The translations under genes and the position numbers were made by a program. DNA of 64,000 bases, taken from positions 62,001 through 126,000 of the forward strand of contig JABDJB010000045.1 in assembly GCA_013003425.1 (NCBI GenBank). Reading direction: 5' to 3'. The notes below the pieces were generated by a model that worked only from the letters and a program-made list of their open reading frames with translations, was not told the origin of the DNA and did no database searches. Source of the stretch: Gammaproteobacteria bacterium (lineage in GTDB: Bacteria > Pseudomonadota > Gammaproteobacteria > Steroidobacterales > JABDKV01). Shown in pieces: positions 20,331-29,471 of the stretch (within the stretch, counting starts at the first letter, position 1; the number at the start of each line of letters is the position of its first letter).

Positions 20331-20912
20331 ATGCCAGTCGACATTGATACGGAAACCGGGCTGATCCGACAGGCCCGTCAGGTCGCTTCCAGCAATTACG
20401 ATGCCCGTCCTGAGGGATGCGCGCCGGAGCTGGTAGTGGTGCATGCCATCAGCCTGCCGCCAGGCCAGTTCGGCGGGCCACACATAGAGCAGCTGTTTAC
20501 CAACAGCCTGCAGCCATCGGCGCACCCCTATTTTGCCCGGATCGCTGATTTGCGGGTATCGGCGCACGTGCTGGTGCGCCGCGATGGCGAGCTGGTCCAG
20601 TTCGTGCCGCTCGACCAGCGTGCATGGCACGCCGGCGAGTCCTGTCACAATGGTCGTGCTGCCTGTAACGACTTTTCGATTGGTATCGAGCTCGAAGGCG
20701 ATGACGAAACGCCGTTTACCACAGAACAGTACGAACAACTTGCAGCGTTGTGCCTGGCGCTCGAGCCCGTCTATCCGGGCATCCGTCTTGACCAGATCGT
20801 TGGTCACTGCCACATCGCACCTGACCGCAAGACTGATCCCGGCCCGAATTTCGACTGGCAACAGCTTGCTGCGCTGTTGGGGCAGCCGGCCCGGGACGGG
20901 GTGTTAGGATAG
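20331..20912 (+). CDS. ampD: 1,6-anhydro-N-acetylmuramyl-L-alanine amidase AmpD
   Basis: A cytoplasmic zinc amidase that cleaves the stem peptide from anhydro-muropeptides during cell-wall recycling, which lowers the AmpR inducer level. The 193-residue protein has the zinc histidine in VVVHAISLPPGQFGG, the HAGES motif, and the C-terminal HCHIAPDRKTDPGPNFDW, where His and Asp complete the site. All catalytic residues look intact. AmpE follows 27 bp downstream, the classic ampDE pair. The likely promoter suggests a leaderless message. Confidence 0.96.
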   Translation: MPVDIDTETGLIRQARQVASSNYDARPEGCAPELVVVHAISLPPGQFGGPHIEQLFTNSLQPSAHPYFARIADLRVSAHVLVRRDGELVQFVPLDQRAWHAGESCHNGRAACNDFSIGIELEGDDETPFTTEQYEQLAALCLALEPVYPGIRLDQIVGHCHIAPDRKTDPGPNFDWQQLAALLGQPARDGVLG

Positions 20913-20939
20913 CCGCATGATGGCGATAGTGGTGCATGA

Positions 20940-21845
20940 ATGAACCTGCTGGCGTTGGCGCTGGGGCTGTTCATCGAGCGATTCCTGACGCACCTGTTTC
21001 ACCTGCGCGAGGCACGCTGGCTCGATAGCTATTTTGACCGCGGCCTGCGCCTGCTGGGCAACGGCTGGCTCAGCCACGTCGGCGCAGCCCTTGTCGTACT
21101 GGTGCCGGTAATTCCCGTTGCCGCCTTCACTATCGTGTTTCGCGAGACGTTGCTCGGCCTGCCTTACCTGGCATTCGCCGTAATCATGCTGTTGTTCTCG
21201 CTGGGCCCGCGTGACCTGGAGGACGAGGTCGAGGATTACGTAGAGTCGTTGCAGTCCGGGGACGCGGCGCGAGCCGACCGGATTGCCAAGGAACTGCTCG
21301 AGACAGAAGCGCCCCGGGAAAAGAAAAAACGATCGCTGGCGATTGAAGAAGCAATATTTGTGCAGTCAAACAATCGCCTGTTTGGTGTAGTCCTGTGGTT
21401 CATGCTGCTGGGCCCGGCGGGTGCCTGGCTGTTTCGGGTAACAGACATGTTTCGGCGGCGTGCGATGTTCGAAGCGGGGCGGGCCGCTGAGGATGATGGC
21501 ACCACGCCGCGCTACCTGGAGGTGGCGCAAAGGGTGCACGGCGTCATTGCCTGGCCGGCAGCGCGGCTGCTGGCTCTGTCATTTGCGCTCGCCGGCAGTT
21601 TCGAGAGCGCCGTTGCCGACTGGCGCGAGTACTACAATGACTGTGCCGAGAATTTTTTCCATGTGAACGACGATGTAATTGCCTGCGCCGGTCTGGGCGC
21701 CCTGGGCAATGTAGTCGGTGAAGCCGGCGACCCGGGCAGCCTGGAGATTCGTGGCGCGCGCAGCGCAATGAGCCTGGTATCACGCACGCTGTGGATCTGG
21801 CTGACCGCAATAGCAATTCTGACCATTTTCGGATTTGCCGTGTGA
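20940..21845 (+). CDS. ampE: AmpE-like inner-membrane protein
   Basis: A 301-residue integral membrane protein of the AmpE (CobD/CbiB-like) family, encoded next to ampD. Its role in beta-lactamase induction signalling is proposed but unclear. About four membrane segments are visible, for example VGAALVVLVPVIPVAAF near 41-57, a pair around 150-165, and a C-terminal helix ending FGFAV. The charged loop containing EAPREKKKRSLAIEEAIF is typical of AmpE. The TGA stop overlaps the btuF start as GTGA, so the three genes ampD, ampE and btuF are read together. Confidence 0.88.
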   Translation: MNLLALALGLFIERFLTHLFHLREARWLDSYFDRGLRLLGNGWLSHVGAALVVLVPVIPVAAFTIVFRETLLGLPYLAFAVIMLLFSLGPRDLEDEVEDYVESLQSGDAARADRIAKELLETEAPREKKKRSLAIEEAIFVQSNNRLFGVVLWFMLLGPAGAWLFRVTDMFRRRAMFEAGRAAEDDGTTPRYLEVAQRVHGVIAWPAARLLALSFALAGSFESAVADWREYYNDCAENFFHVNDDVIACAGLGALGNVVGEAGDPGSLEIRGARSAMSLVSRTLWIWLTAIAILTIFGFAV

Positions 21846-22726
21846 AGCTCCTGCCCGCGATGCTGGTTGCTGCCTGCCTGGGTGGCTGTACCGGCGAACG
21901 GCACGAAGGCCCGGCAGATATCGGCCCGGCCAGTCGCATCGTCACGCTCGCGCCGCACCTGACCGAGCTGGTTTTTACTGTCGGCGCCGGCAATCAGCTG
22001 GTTGGCGTGGTGGCGCACAGCGATTACCCGGAGGCGGCGCAGTCCCTGCCTGTTATTGGTGATGCGTTTCGTATCGACCCGGAGCGCCTGGCAGCCGTCG
22101 AGCCTGACCTGGTGCTGGCGTGGGCGGGGGGTAATCCTGCAGAGACGGTCAACCAGCTGCTCGATCGCGGTTATCGCGTAGTCAGTCTGCCAGCTGACGC
22201 GCTGACAGACGTGGCTGCCAACCTGGTGCAGATCGGTGCGCTGACAGGGCACGAAACTGTGGCCCGGGCAATGGCCGACGAGTACCTGCAGGTGCTGGAG
22301 CAGCGTCGTCGGCAAAGCATGACCGGCAGGCCTCTGCGGGTGTTCTACCAGATCTCGCCGCAACCACTTTATACGGTAGGCGGACGCCATCCGATCAGTG
22401 AAATGATCAGGCTGTGCGGGGGGCAGAATGTCTTTGCCGACCTGGAACAGCTGGCACCGGCTGTCAGCCTCGAGGCGGTACTGGCCCGGGATCCGCAGGT
22501 GATTATCGCTGCCATGCCCGGTGGCGAGCTGCAGCAGTGGCACCGCTGGGCCGACATGGCAGCGGTTGCGGGCGAGGCGCTGTATACAGTCGATGCGTCG
22601 CTGGTGAGTCGGCCGAGCACCCGCATGCTGCAGGGGCTACAGCAGCTTTGTGCCCACCTGGAGGCGGTGCGTATCAGCAGCCCCGACGCAGAGACGCCCC
22701 CTGTTGCTATTGAACCTCGGCCTTGA
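21842..22726 (+). CDS. btuF: Cobalamin ABC transporter substrate-binding lipoprotein BtuF-like
   Basis: A 294-residue periplasmic binding protein of the vitamin B12/iron-siderophore class (TroA-like fold). The GTG at 21842 overlaps the ampE stop and gives a lipoprotein signal with lipobox LGGC, so the protein is probably anchored to a membrane. SRIVTLAPHLTELVFTVGAG and LVGVVAHSDYPEAA are typical of BtuF. The C-terminal part has GGRHPISEMIRLCGGQNVF. A riboswitch-linked btuB and a cobalamin adenosyltransferase lie within 6 kb, and a btuD-like ATPase at 31843, supporting B12 as substrate. It overlaps the convergent DUF11 gene by 20 bp. Confidence 0.88.
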   Translation: MKLLPAMLVAACLGGCTGERHEGPADIGPASRIVTLAPHLTELVFTVGAGNQLVGVVAHSDYPEAAQSLPVIGDAFRIDPERLAAVEPDLVLAWAGGNPAETVNQLLDRGYRVVSLPADALTDVAANLVQIGALTGHETVARAMADEYLQVLEQRRRQSMTGRPLRVFYQISPQPLYTVGGRHPISEMIRLCGGQNVFADLEQLAPAVSLEAVLARDPQVIIAAMPGGELQQWHRWADMAAVAGEALYTVDASLVSRPSTRMLQGLQQLCAHLEAVRISSPDAETPPVAIEPRP

Positions 22727-25340
22727 ACCGCAGTTCGAATTGACGGTCACCGGCCGCAGCGGCCAGGAAACTTCCGCCAAGCTGCACCTGGAAGTGGGTG
22801 ACGGCAGGGTCAGTGCCATTACCGCTGTCTACCGGTGTGTAACTGAACGAGACGCCACCATCGTTTGAAAAGCGAATGTCATCAGTGGCGTCGCCCAGGC
22901 TGATAAAACTGTAGCTGAGCCCGCTGGCTGGCGAGCCATCGACAAATGCGACCGGACCAGGGTTCGTCGCATCAAAATCGCTGACGACCAGCGCCAGGTT
23001 TGCCGGAATCTGGTCGGTGACGATAAGCGATCCCGAGTCGGTAAGGCCGGTGCCGGCGTTGCTGACCTCGATGCGGTACTCGACGATCGCGCCCGGCAAC
23101 GCTTTGGGATTGCCGCCGGTGCTAAACGGATCTGACAGGGTGGTAACCTGCTTGAATGAGCTGATTACCGGAACGGCAGGATTTATGTCGGCCGAGTCAG
23201 AGTCATTGGCCGGATTCGGATCGATCTGGAACAGCGTCAGCACGCTGGCTGTATTAGTGATAGTGCTGCCATCGACGTCGGTATCGACATCCGCATTAAT
23301 TTGCAAAATGGTTGATGCGCCCGCAGCGAGTGTGCCGATAAACCACACCCCGCTGGATGGGTCATAGACACCGGTCGCTGTCGAGCTGCTGGTGTAGGTA
23401 ACGCCGGCCGGTAACACGTCGCTTATCTGCAGTATCGATGCATTGCCCGTCCCGGCATTGCTCACAGTAATCGTGTAAGCGATGTTGTCAGCAGGTGCCG
23501 GCGCAGGGTCGTCGACGATTTTGACAACGCCGATATCAGCAACAACCGATGGCGAAGATGCATAGCAGTCTACCGCCTCGTAATCGCTGCCATTGTCCAG
23601 CGCGCGCGGGTTGAAGCCGGTGCCCGTATTCTTGTCGATCTCGTAAAGAATATTCTGCGTACCGCTGGTGCCCCACAGCTGGCCAAAAGCGTCCGTACCC
23701 AGGCCCTCGATATCCGGGACGGTCAGCAACGCGATATCGGTGGTTGCACCGTTAGCCTTGTCGATAATAATCAGCCGGTCGGAATTCCCGCCCGAGTTGA
23801 GGACGGCATACATGACGCCGGTGGTGGGGTCGACCGCAATATCGTCGACGATGTCATTACCCAGTACCGGCTGTATTTCGACGTAATCGACGCCAGGCCC
23901 GAATGCATTCGGGATGTGGGCGCCGCTGACCGGGTCGATCACCAGCAGAAGGTCATTGCCACCGCGGCTGTGCGAGCCATAGAGTAAGCCGCTGGTCGCA
24001 TCCCAGGCCAGTCCGTCGATATCATCCAACGTGATGTTGCCGGCCGAGCCACTGCCGGTGCCAAACGACTGCGGTCGATTGGTGAACACACCACTGACGG
24101 TGCTGATCGTTCCCAGCCGCCCGGCATTGGCACCATAGAGCACGCCGGCAGCAGCGTCCCAGGCTATAGCCTCCACGGCGCTGGTGCCTGTGCCGGAGCC
24201 GATGTCGGTTTCGTTGGTAGCCGGGTCAGGATCCGATGTGTCGATACGGGTGAGCAGGTCGTCACCACCACCGCCGCCGCCACTATCGGCAACCAAGTAG
24301 CATAGCTGGTTGCTGTTAAGGGGCCGGACGCTGGTCGTTTCCGAAGCGGTGTCGTTGTTCGGGTTGGCATCAGGCTGGTCACCGGTAACCGATGCTGTGT
24401 TGGTGATTGAACCGCCGACAGCAGGCATGGTTACCACCAGGTAAATCATTGCGTTATTGCCTGCGCTGACTGCACCGATGTTGCAGGTGACGGTGCCAAG
24501 GTTCTCACTGCAACTGCCCTGGCTCGCCGAGGCGGAGATAAAGCCGACGCCGGCCGGCAACACATCGGTAACCGTGACGCCGGTGGCGTCGAGCGGACCA
24601 TTATTGGTGACCGTAATTGTGTAGTTCACTATGTCACCATTCGCTACCGGATCGGCGGCGTCGGTTTTTGTGATAGCCAGGTCGGCGGTGTTTGGTACCA
24701 CCGTGACGTATTCAATAACCAGTATCGGCGCGTTGGCATTGCTGCCGTTGTGTGATTCGGCCGTGCGCTGGCAGGCCGACGACGTACAACCGCTGCCCGG
24801 CTCGATCATGATCAGCATGTCGTTGCCGCTGGCCCATCCGGGGCGATCAGTGATTTCCTGAATGATGTTGGCGATGTTGCTGGTGCGTTGGTCGGGGCCG
24901 GCCGCGCCGACAGTGTTCCACGGCGGAACGTTGTTCCAGGCTGTATTGGCAGCCGTACGTGGACGGTTCGATAATTCATGCGTGCCGCCGCCGATGCCGC
25001 CCGCATCGTCGCTGGCTTCGCCAAAAATGTTCAGGTTTGTGCTGCCGCTATCGGTTTCGTCAACCGTGAACTGGATGTAGGCATTCAGAATGGTAACGCC
25101 GGCCGGCACGGCAATATTGCGAAACCGCATGCCAATCAGCTGTGGCTGACTGCCCTCATAGGCCAGTTCCAGGTCGGAGCTGCCGCGACTGACACTGCCA
25201 TCGCTTGCCGGCAGGTCTTCCTCAGCATCGTCAGTGTTGCTGTTGACCTGCACGCTCACTGTCACCGCCAGCGCGGCCGACGGCAGGGTCATGGCCGTGA
25301 AGGCCAGAAAAATGCAAAGAAGTCGAAGCAAGGGCGACAC
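22707..25340 (-). CDS. Large secreted DUF11-repeat protein
   Basis: A predicted secreted or surface protein of about 877 residues with unknown function. A signal peptide ends near SAALA-VTV. The first 170 or so residues form a beta-rich domain seen at the start of many exported proteins. A DUF11 repeat follows (ADLAITKTDAADPVANGD, then VTDVLPAGVGF). Next is a propeller-like stretch with repeated GLLYGSHS, GVMYAVLN and GQLWGTSG strands (DUF6923-like). Two or more DUF11-type modules then run to the C-terminus. No sorting motif or membrane anchor is visible at the end. There is no ATG: GTG 25340 gives the best signal peptide, and TTG 25412 is the alternative. A possible own promoter, TTGTGA-16-TATGTC, lies in the gap to pduO. 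It does not look like a cobalamin protein despite its position. Confidence 0.75.
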   Translation of the reverse strand: MSPLLRLLCIFLAFTAMTLPSAALAVTVSVQVNSNTDDAEEDLPASDGSVSRGSSDLELAYEGSQPQLIGMRFRNIAVPAGVTILNAYIQFTVDETDSGSTNLNIFGEASDDAGGIGGGTHELSNRPRTAANTAWNNVPPWNTVGAAGPDQRTSNIANIIQEITDRPGWASGNDMLIMIEPGSGCTSSACQRTAESHNGSNANAPILVIEYVTVVPNTADLAITKTDAADPVANGDIVNYTITVTNNGPLDATGVTVTDVLPAGVGFISASASQGSCSENLGTVTCNIGAVSAGNNAMIYLVVTMPAVGGSITNTASVTGDQPDANPNNDTASETTSVRPLNSNQLCYLVADSGGGGGGDDLLTRIDTSDPDPATNETDIGSGTGTSAVEAIAWDAAAGVLYGANAGRLGTISTVSGVFTNRPQSFGTGSGSAGNITLDDIDGLAWDATSGLLYGSHSRGGNDLLLVIDPVSGAHIPNAFGPGVDYVEIQPVLGNDIVDDIAVDPTTGVMYAVLNSGGNSDRLIIIDKANGATTDIALLTVPDIEGLGTDAFGQLWGTSGTQNILYEIDKNTGTGFNPRALDNGSDYEAVDCYASSPSVVADIGVVKIVDDPAPAPADNIAYTITVSNAGTGNASILQISDVLPAGVTYTSSSTATGVYDPSSGVWFIGTLAAGASTILQINADVDTDVDGSTITNTASVLTLFQIDPNPANDSDSADINPAVPVISSFKQVTTLSDPFSTGGNPKALPGAIVEYRIEVSNAGTGLTDSGSLIVTDQIPANLALVVSDFDATNPGPVAFVDGSPASGLSYSFISLGDATDDIRFSNDGGVSFSYTPVDSGNGTDPAVTHFQVQLGGSFLAAAAGDRQFELRFKAEVQ

Positions 25341-25521
25341 CTGGATGCGAATAACCCCGGTGACATTCCCTTGCCGGCCCGCGGTACGTTCCGGCGGGCG
25401 CTGCCGGTACAAAAAATCCTATCAACTCATTGACATAGCGAATGAGAAACAGGTCACAATCGGGCGGATGCCGTCAGCCGCGGGTGGGGCGGATGACTTC
25501 CAGGCGCGCTAAAACAAGGGG

Positions 25522-26079
25522 TTACGGCGGCGGCTGGCGATCGCGCTGCCACAGCACTTCGCGTCCGTTCTCGTGGCGTGCCAGCACCCGGCCGATGACA
25601 AACAGCAGGTCGGACAGCCGGTTGAGGTACTGCAGCGCCACCGGGTTGAGATCCGTGTCACGGCTGGCCGTCCAGGTGCGGCGTTCAGCGCGCCGGCAAA
25701 CCGTGCGCGCCAGGTGACAGGCGGCCGCAGCAGGGCCACCGCCTGGCAGGATGAATTCCTTGAGCGGCGGCAACGCTTCATTGTGTTGATCGAGAAGGTC
25801 TTCCAGGCGTGTTACATACGAGGCGCTGAGCAGAATGGTGCCAGGCAGGCACAGCTCACCGCCGAGGTCGAACAGGTCGTGTTGCACCACGACCAGGCAA
25901 TCACGAATCGCATCGGGTACATCTTGTGCGAGCACCATACCGATAATGCTGTTCAGTTCGTCGACGGTACCGAATGCCTCGACCAGCGGATTATCCTTTT
26001 CGACCCGGCTGCCATCCCCCAGGCCGGTGGTGCCACTGTCTCCGGTTCGCGTATAGATCTTGCTCAGTCTGTGTCCCAC
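25522..26079 (-). CDS. PduO-type cob(I)alamin adenosyltransferase
   Basis: A 185-residue ATP:cob(I)alamin adenosyltransferase of the PduO/MMAB type, which makes adenosylcobalamin in the cytoplasm. Family motifs are KIYTRTGDSGTTGLGDGSRV at the ATP site, AFGTVDELNS and FILPGGG, and the arginine-rich helix with ARTVCRRAERR. It begins 15 bp after the end of btuB and is therefore likely to be under the same cobalamin riboswitch. It is not homologous to the CobA/BtuR type, so I leave the symbol empty. Confidence 0.93.
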   Translation of the reverse strand: MGHRLSKIYTRTGDSGTTGLGDGSRVEKDNPLVEAFGTVDELNSIIGMVLAQDVPDAIRDCLVVVQHDLFDLGGELCLPGTILLSASYVTRLEDLLDQHNEALPPLKEFILPGGGPAAAACHLARTVCRRAERRTWTASRDTDLNPVALQYLNRLSDLLFVIGRVLARHENGREVLWQRDRQPPP

Positions 26080-26094
26080 TGGTTTGTGCCTCAG

Positions 26095-27870
26095 TTAATG
26101 CAACCGGTAACGAGCGGCCAGGTACAGGCCGCGGCCGGCCGAGCGAAACCCGGCGGCAGTCTGGTAATTGGTGTCGAGCAGGTTCTCGATTTTTCCCTGC
26201 AGCGACCAGTTTCGGGTCAGCTGCATTTGGGCGCTGAGATTTGCCAGCACATAACCAGAATTGATTGTATCGCTAAACGGTGAATCCCTGCGTTGTGAAG
26301 TAGCCAGCACATCGAAACCCAGGGTGTAAACGTCAAAGACCCGCGAGGCGTTGAGTGTCAGGCTGCGCCTGGCGCGACGCGCCAGTTGTGTGTCGTTTTG
26401 CAGGTCGTGCGGATTCTGCAGCAGCACACTGGCCGCGACACGCCAGTAGTCATTGCGCCAGCGGTAGCCGGCATCCAGTCCGGTTATCCGTGCCCGGGCG
26501 ATATTCACATTGCTGCCTGCAAAGCTGACTGGGTCAAAGACATACTCAATCAGGTTGTCGATGGTGTTACGAAACGCCGTAATGCGCAGCGTGTGGGGGC
26601 CCATGACCCGGTCCAGGCCAAATTCCATGCTGGCCGATTGCTCTGGCTGCAGCTGCGGGTTGCCGCCGAAGCCGAAACGGTCAGTGGCATCGGGCGCGCG
26701 AAATGCCGAGCCGATGGCCCCGATCAGCCGCCAGCCATTGGCAAACCGATGGCCGTACTCCGCATTCCATGTCGTGTTGTTCCCGGCTGTTTCGTGGTCG
26801 GTGTAGCGGGCTGCCAGCAGCAGTTCGCCATGGCTGAGGTCAATGTAGTCCTGCAGGTAAAGGGCATCGATATCGGTGTTTTCATCGAAGCCCGTGCCAA
26901 AACTCAGCGCACGTGTTTGCTCGCGCGCGGCATACAGACCGGCAACGATGTTGTGCATTCCAGCCTGCACGTTGTTCTGCCAGTCAACCACATTGCGATC
27001 GGTGCGGGCCGTATCGGCGCTCTGCTGCTGATCGATGTCATCAGCAATGGCACTGAGCATGATGCTGCTGGACCAGCCCGCTGCCGGGGACAGCGTAACG
27101 GTCAAGGCGGTGGCGCGATTGCGATAATCCTGGTCGACAGGATTGACAAAAAAATCGAGGTACTCGGTATTGCCCTCGCTCTGCCAGTGACGCAGTGACA
27201 GGTCGGCGCCGCCAATCGTTGTTGCCGCGTTCAGTCCGGCCGACCTGTTGGTATAGCCCCGATCAGGCGCGCCATCGGTGTCGCGAGTAGGAAAACCGTC
27301 GCTGCTTAGCGTGCCAATGGATGCCGACACCGTCTGTTCGTCATTCCCCAGCCCGGCGCTGAGTGCGGCGCTGCGGGTGCCGTAGCGACCGCCACCGATG
27401 CTTAGCTCCAGTCCTGCGTTCTGGCGCGTGATGATATTGACAACCCCGCCGATGGCTTCAGAGCCGTACAGGGCAGAGCGTGGTCCTTTGACAATCTCGA
27501 TGCGTTCGATCAGGTGCGGCACAATGTTCTGCAGAGCAGCGCCGCCAATGGTGCCGGGGTTAATCTCGACGCCATCGACAAGAACCAAAGCATGATTGCT
27601 GTCGCTGCCGCGGATGAACAGGGAAGTCGCCTGCCCCGGCCCACCGTTGCGGCCGAGTTCCAGACCGGCGTGAAACCGTAGCAGCTCGGCAATATCGCTG
27701 GCCATGCTGCGTTCGATCTGCTCGCGATCAATCACAACCGTCGGCGCCAGAACCTCATCTGCCGGCAGCTCCATGCGGGTTGCCGTAACTACTATGGGTT
27801 GCAGCTGATCGCCAGCCGCCAGCGGGCCGGAAAGGACAGGGAAGAGAAATAGCAGTGCAAGTTTTTTCAC
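26095..27870 (-). CDS. btuB: TonB-dependent vitamin B12 receptor BtuB
   Basis: An outer-membrane TonB-dependent receptor of 591 residues that imports cobalamin. The GTG at 27870 lies 5 nt after GGGAGG and gives a signal peptide ending near PLAAG. The TonB box region is PIVVTATRM, the plug domain contains LFIRGSDSNHALVLVDGVEIN and IEIVKGPRSALYGSEAIGGV, and the rest is a beta-barrel that ends with an aromatic-containing strand. The strong match to BtuB, an upstream cobalamin riboswitch and a cobalamin adenosyltransferase downstream make the substrate assignment firm. TonB at 8358 could energise it. Confidence 0.94.
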   Translation of the reverse strand: MKKLALLFLFPVLSGPLAAGDQLQPIVVTATRMELPADEVLAPTVVIDREQIERSMASDIAELLRFHAGLELGRNGGPGQATSLFIRGSDSNHALVLVDGVEINPGTIGGAALQNIVPHLIERIEIVKGPRSALYGSEAIGGVVNIITRQNAGLELSIGGGRYGTRSAALSAGLGNDEQTVSASIGTLSSDGFPTRDTDGAPDRGYTNRSAGLNAATTIGGADLSLRHWQSEGNTEYLDFFVNPVDQDYRNRATALTVTLSPAAGWSSSIMLSAIADDIDQQQSADTARTDRNVVDWQNNVQAGMHNIVAGLYAAREQTRALSFGTGFDENTDIDALYLQDYIDLSHGELLLAARYTDHETAGNNTTWNAEYGHRFANGWRLIGAIGSAFRAPDATDRFGFGGNPQLQPEQSASMEFGLDRVMGPHTLRITAFRNTIDNLIEYVFDPVSFAGSNVNIARARITGLDAGYRWRNDYWRVAASVLLQNPHDLQNDTQLARRARRSLTLNASRVFDVYTLGFDVLATSQRRDSPFSDTINSGYVLANLSAQMQLTRNWSLQGKIENLLDTNYQTAAGFRSAGRGLYLAARYRLH

Positions 27871-27954
27871 GCGTGCCTCCCGCACACTGGAGCTGAACCG
27901 GGGGGAGGATGCGTCGATTATCGACTGCACCGCCCGCCGCGGCATGGGTCATTG

Positions 27955-28142
27955 GCGCCAGGTCGGTCTCCGGGCTGACGAGCGGCTGTGCCTGACGTGT
28001 CACCTTCCCATGCAATAAGCACAGTGGCTGCGGAAAAAACCGCTGATACGTCACGGTCGCTTTCAGCGACCGACTCGAACACCGTTGCGGGGGCAGCGCC
28101 GGAATGGCCCTGAGGCTGTGCCGGCTTCCCGTTACCTGGCGC
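27955..28142 (-). ncRNA. Cobalamin riboswitch upstream of btuB
   Basis: On the minus strand the segment carries the conserved elements of a cobalamin (B12) riboswitch. The P1 stem is a perfect 9-bp pairing between GCGCCAGGT (28142-28134) and ACCTGGCGC (27963-27955). In order there follow GGGAAGCCGGCACA, GCTGCCCCCGCAACGGT (to 28081), the B12-box sequence GCAGCCACTGT (28031-28021), GGGAAGGTGACAC (about 28009-27997) and AGCCCGGAGACC. The GTG of btuB lies 85 nt downstream. Binding of cobalamin should shut down btuB and pduO, probably at translation. Confidence 0.95.
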
Positions 28143-28234
28143 GCTGGGATGATGGTTGAGTTGTATCCGGCGTGTCAAGAAGCCGGGCCGGTTGCGTTAC
28201 ACTGCTGATGCGCAAAGTGTGAGGAATCAATGTA

Positions 28235-29008
28235 GTGCACGGCAATACTCGAATGGCCAAAGCCCTGGAGGCCGCTGCTGCCGCGGCTGAAATCCAGCGT
28301 GGTTATTTTCGCGCCAACCTCGAAGTAGAAATAAAGGCTGACAAGACGCCAGTTACCGTCGCTGATGTGGAAAGTGAAGGCGCTATTCGCGAAGTGCTGA
28401 CGAGTGCTTTCCCCGATGATGGTTTTTACGGTGAGGAAACCGGTAGCAGCGCGATGGATGCCGACTACGTCTGGCTGGTAGACCCGCTGGACGGTACAAA
28501 GAGTTTTGTTCGCGGTTACCCGTTCTTCTCGGTGCAGATTGCTTTACTGCATGCGGGCGAAATTGTGCTTGGTGTGTCAAACGCCCCGTTGTTTGACGAG
28601 ATAGCGCACGCAGAAAAAGGTGCGGGTGCCTTTATCAACGGTGCCGCTGCGCACATCAGTGATGTCGGCAGCGTGGCCGATGCCAGCCTGTCACTGGGAA
28701 ACACCCACAGCATCGCGCGCACACCGGCGTGGCAGCGGCTTGGTGAACTGGTGGCGGAGTCATCGAGGATTCGTGGCTACGGCGATTTCTATCACTATCA
28801 TTTACTGGCCGCCGGTCGTATCGATGCGGTCATCGAGTCCGACGTGAATATCCTGGACATCGCGGCGCTCAGTTTGCTTGTTACAGAAGCTGGCGGCATT
28901 TTTACTGACCTGCAGGGGCAGTCAGTGACGCTCGGGACAACCAGCGTTCTGGCTGCCAACCGGCAGCTGCACGGGGTTATCTTCGAGCGCCTCAATGGCA
29001 GCGCATAA
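28235..29008 (+). CDS. Inositol monophosphatase-family phosphatase, histidinol-phosphatase-like
   Basis: A Mg-dependent phosphatase of the inositol monophosphatase superfamily (257 residues), closest in appearance to HisN-type histidinol-phosphatases. The metal-binding motifs are all present: GEETG at about 68, WLVDPLDGTKSFVRG near 80, and the C-terminal LDIAALSLLVTEAGG. The substrate cannot be settled; inositol phosphate, histidinol phosphate or 3'-phosphoadenylate-type substrates are possible. A GTG at 28235 has GAGGA 9 nt upstream; an internal ATG at 28253 is the alternative. A -10-like TACACT lies at 28198-28203. It diverges from btuB over the riboswitch and overlaps the next gene by 14 bp. 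Confidence 0.85.
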   Translation: MHGNTRMAKALEAAAAAAEIQRGYFRANLEVEIKADKTPVTVADVESEGAIREVLTSAFPDDGFYGEETGSSAMDADYVWLVDPLDGTKSFVRGYPFFSVQIALLHAGEIVLGVSNAPLFDEIAHAEKGAGAFINGAAAHISDVGSVADASLSLGNTHSIARTPAWQRLGELVAESSRIRGYGDFYHYHLLAAGRIDAVIESDVNILDIAALSLLVTEAGGIFTDLQGQSVTLGTTSVLAANRQLHGVIFERLNGSA

Positions 29009-29453
29009 GCGACCGCTGATACTGCCACCAATGTATTTCGCTGCTGTTGGCGTGGCCATGGTGCTGGCGAAAAAATTTTTAACGCTGTTTACGCTGCTGG
29101 AGCCGCCGGTCAGCTACCTTGGTGCGCTGGTTCTGGTGGGCGGGCTGGCGATCGTCATAGCCGGTGTGGTCCTGTTCAGAAAGGCCAGCACCGGGTTGGT
29201 GCCGTTTGACAAGGCAACGACCGTCGTAACCAGCGGCATCTTTGGTCATACGCGTAATCCGATGTATCTGGGCATGACGGTGAGCCTGACCGGCGTGGCG
29301 ATAATCACGGGCGACCTGAGCGCGTTCCTGCTGCTGCCGGTATTTCCGCTGATAATGCATTACCGATTTATCCTGCCCGAAGAGCAGTTCATGGAACAGT
29401 CTCTGGGTCGGCCTTATCTTGAGTACAGGAAGCGGGTAAGACGCTGGCTCTAG
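28995..29453 (+). CDS. Isoprenylcysteine carboxyl methyltransferase-like membrane protein
   Basis: A 152-residue integral membrane protein resembling the ICMT/phospholipid methyltransferase family. Three or four membrane segments are seen, and the C-terminal half has the family motif GHTRNPMYLGM followed by a helix and FILPEEQFMEQ, YLEYRKRVRRWL. In this family the motif binds S-adenosylmethionine; the bacterial substrate is unknown. It starts inside the end of the upstream phosphatase gene, so the two are probably co-expressed. It converges on the sigma factor gene with an 18-bp gap. Confidence 0.82.
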   Translation: MAAHKRPLILPPMYFAAVGVAMVLAKKFLTLFTLLEPPVSYLGALVLVGGLAIVIAGVVLFRKASTGLVPFDKATTVVTSGIFGHTRNPMYLGMTVSLTGVAIITGDLSAFLLLPVFPLIMHYRFILPEEQFMEQSLGRPYLEYRKRVRRWL

Positions 29454-29471
29454 TCGTGCCGGCCGTTGCGT

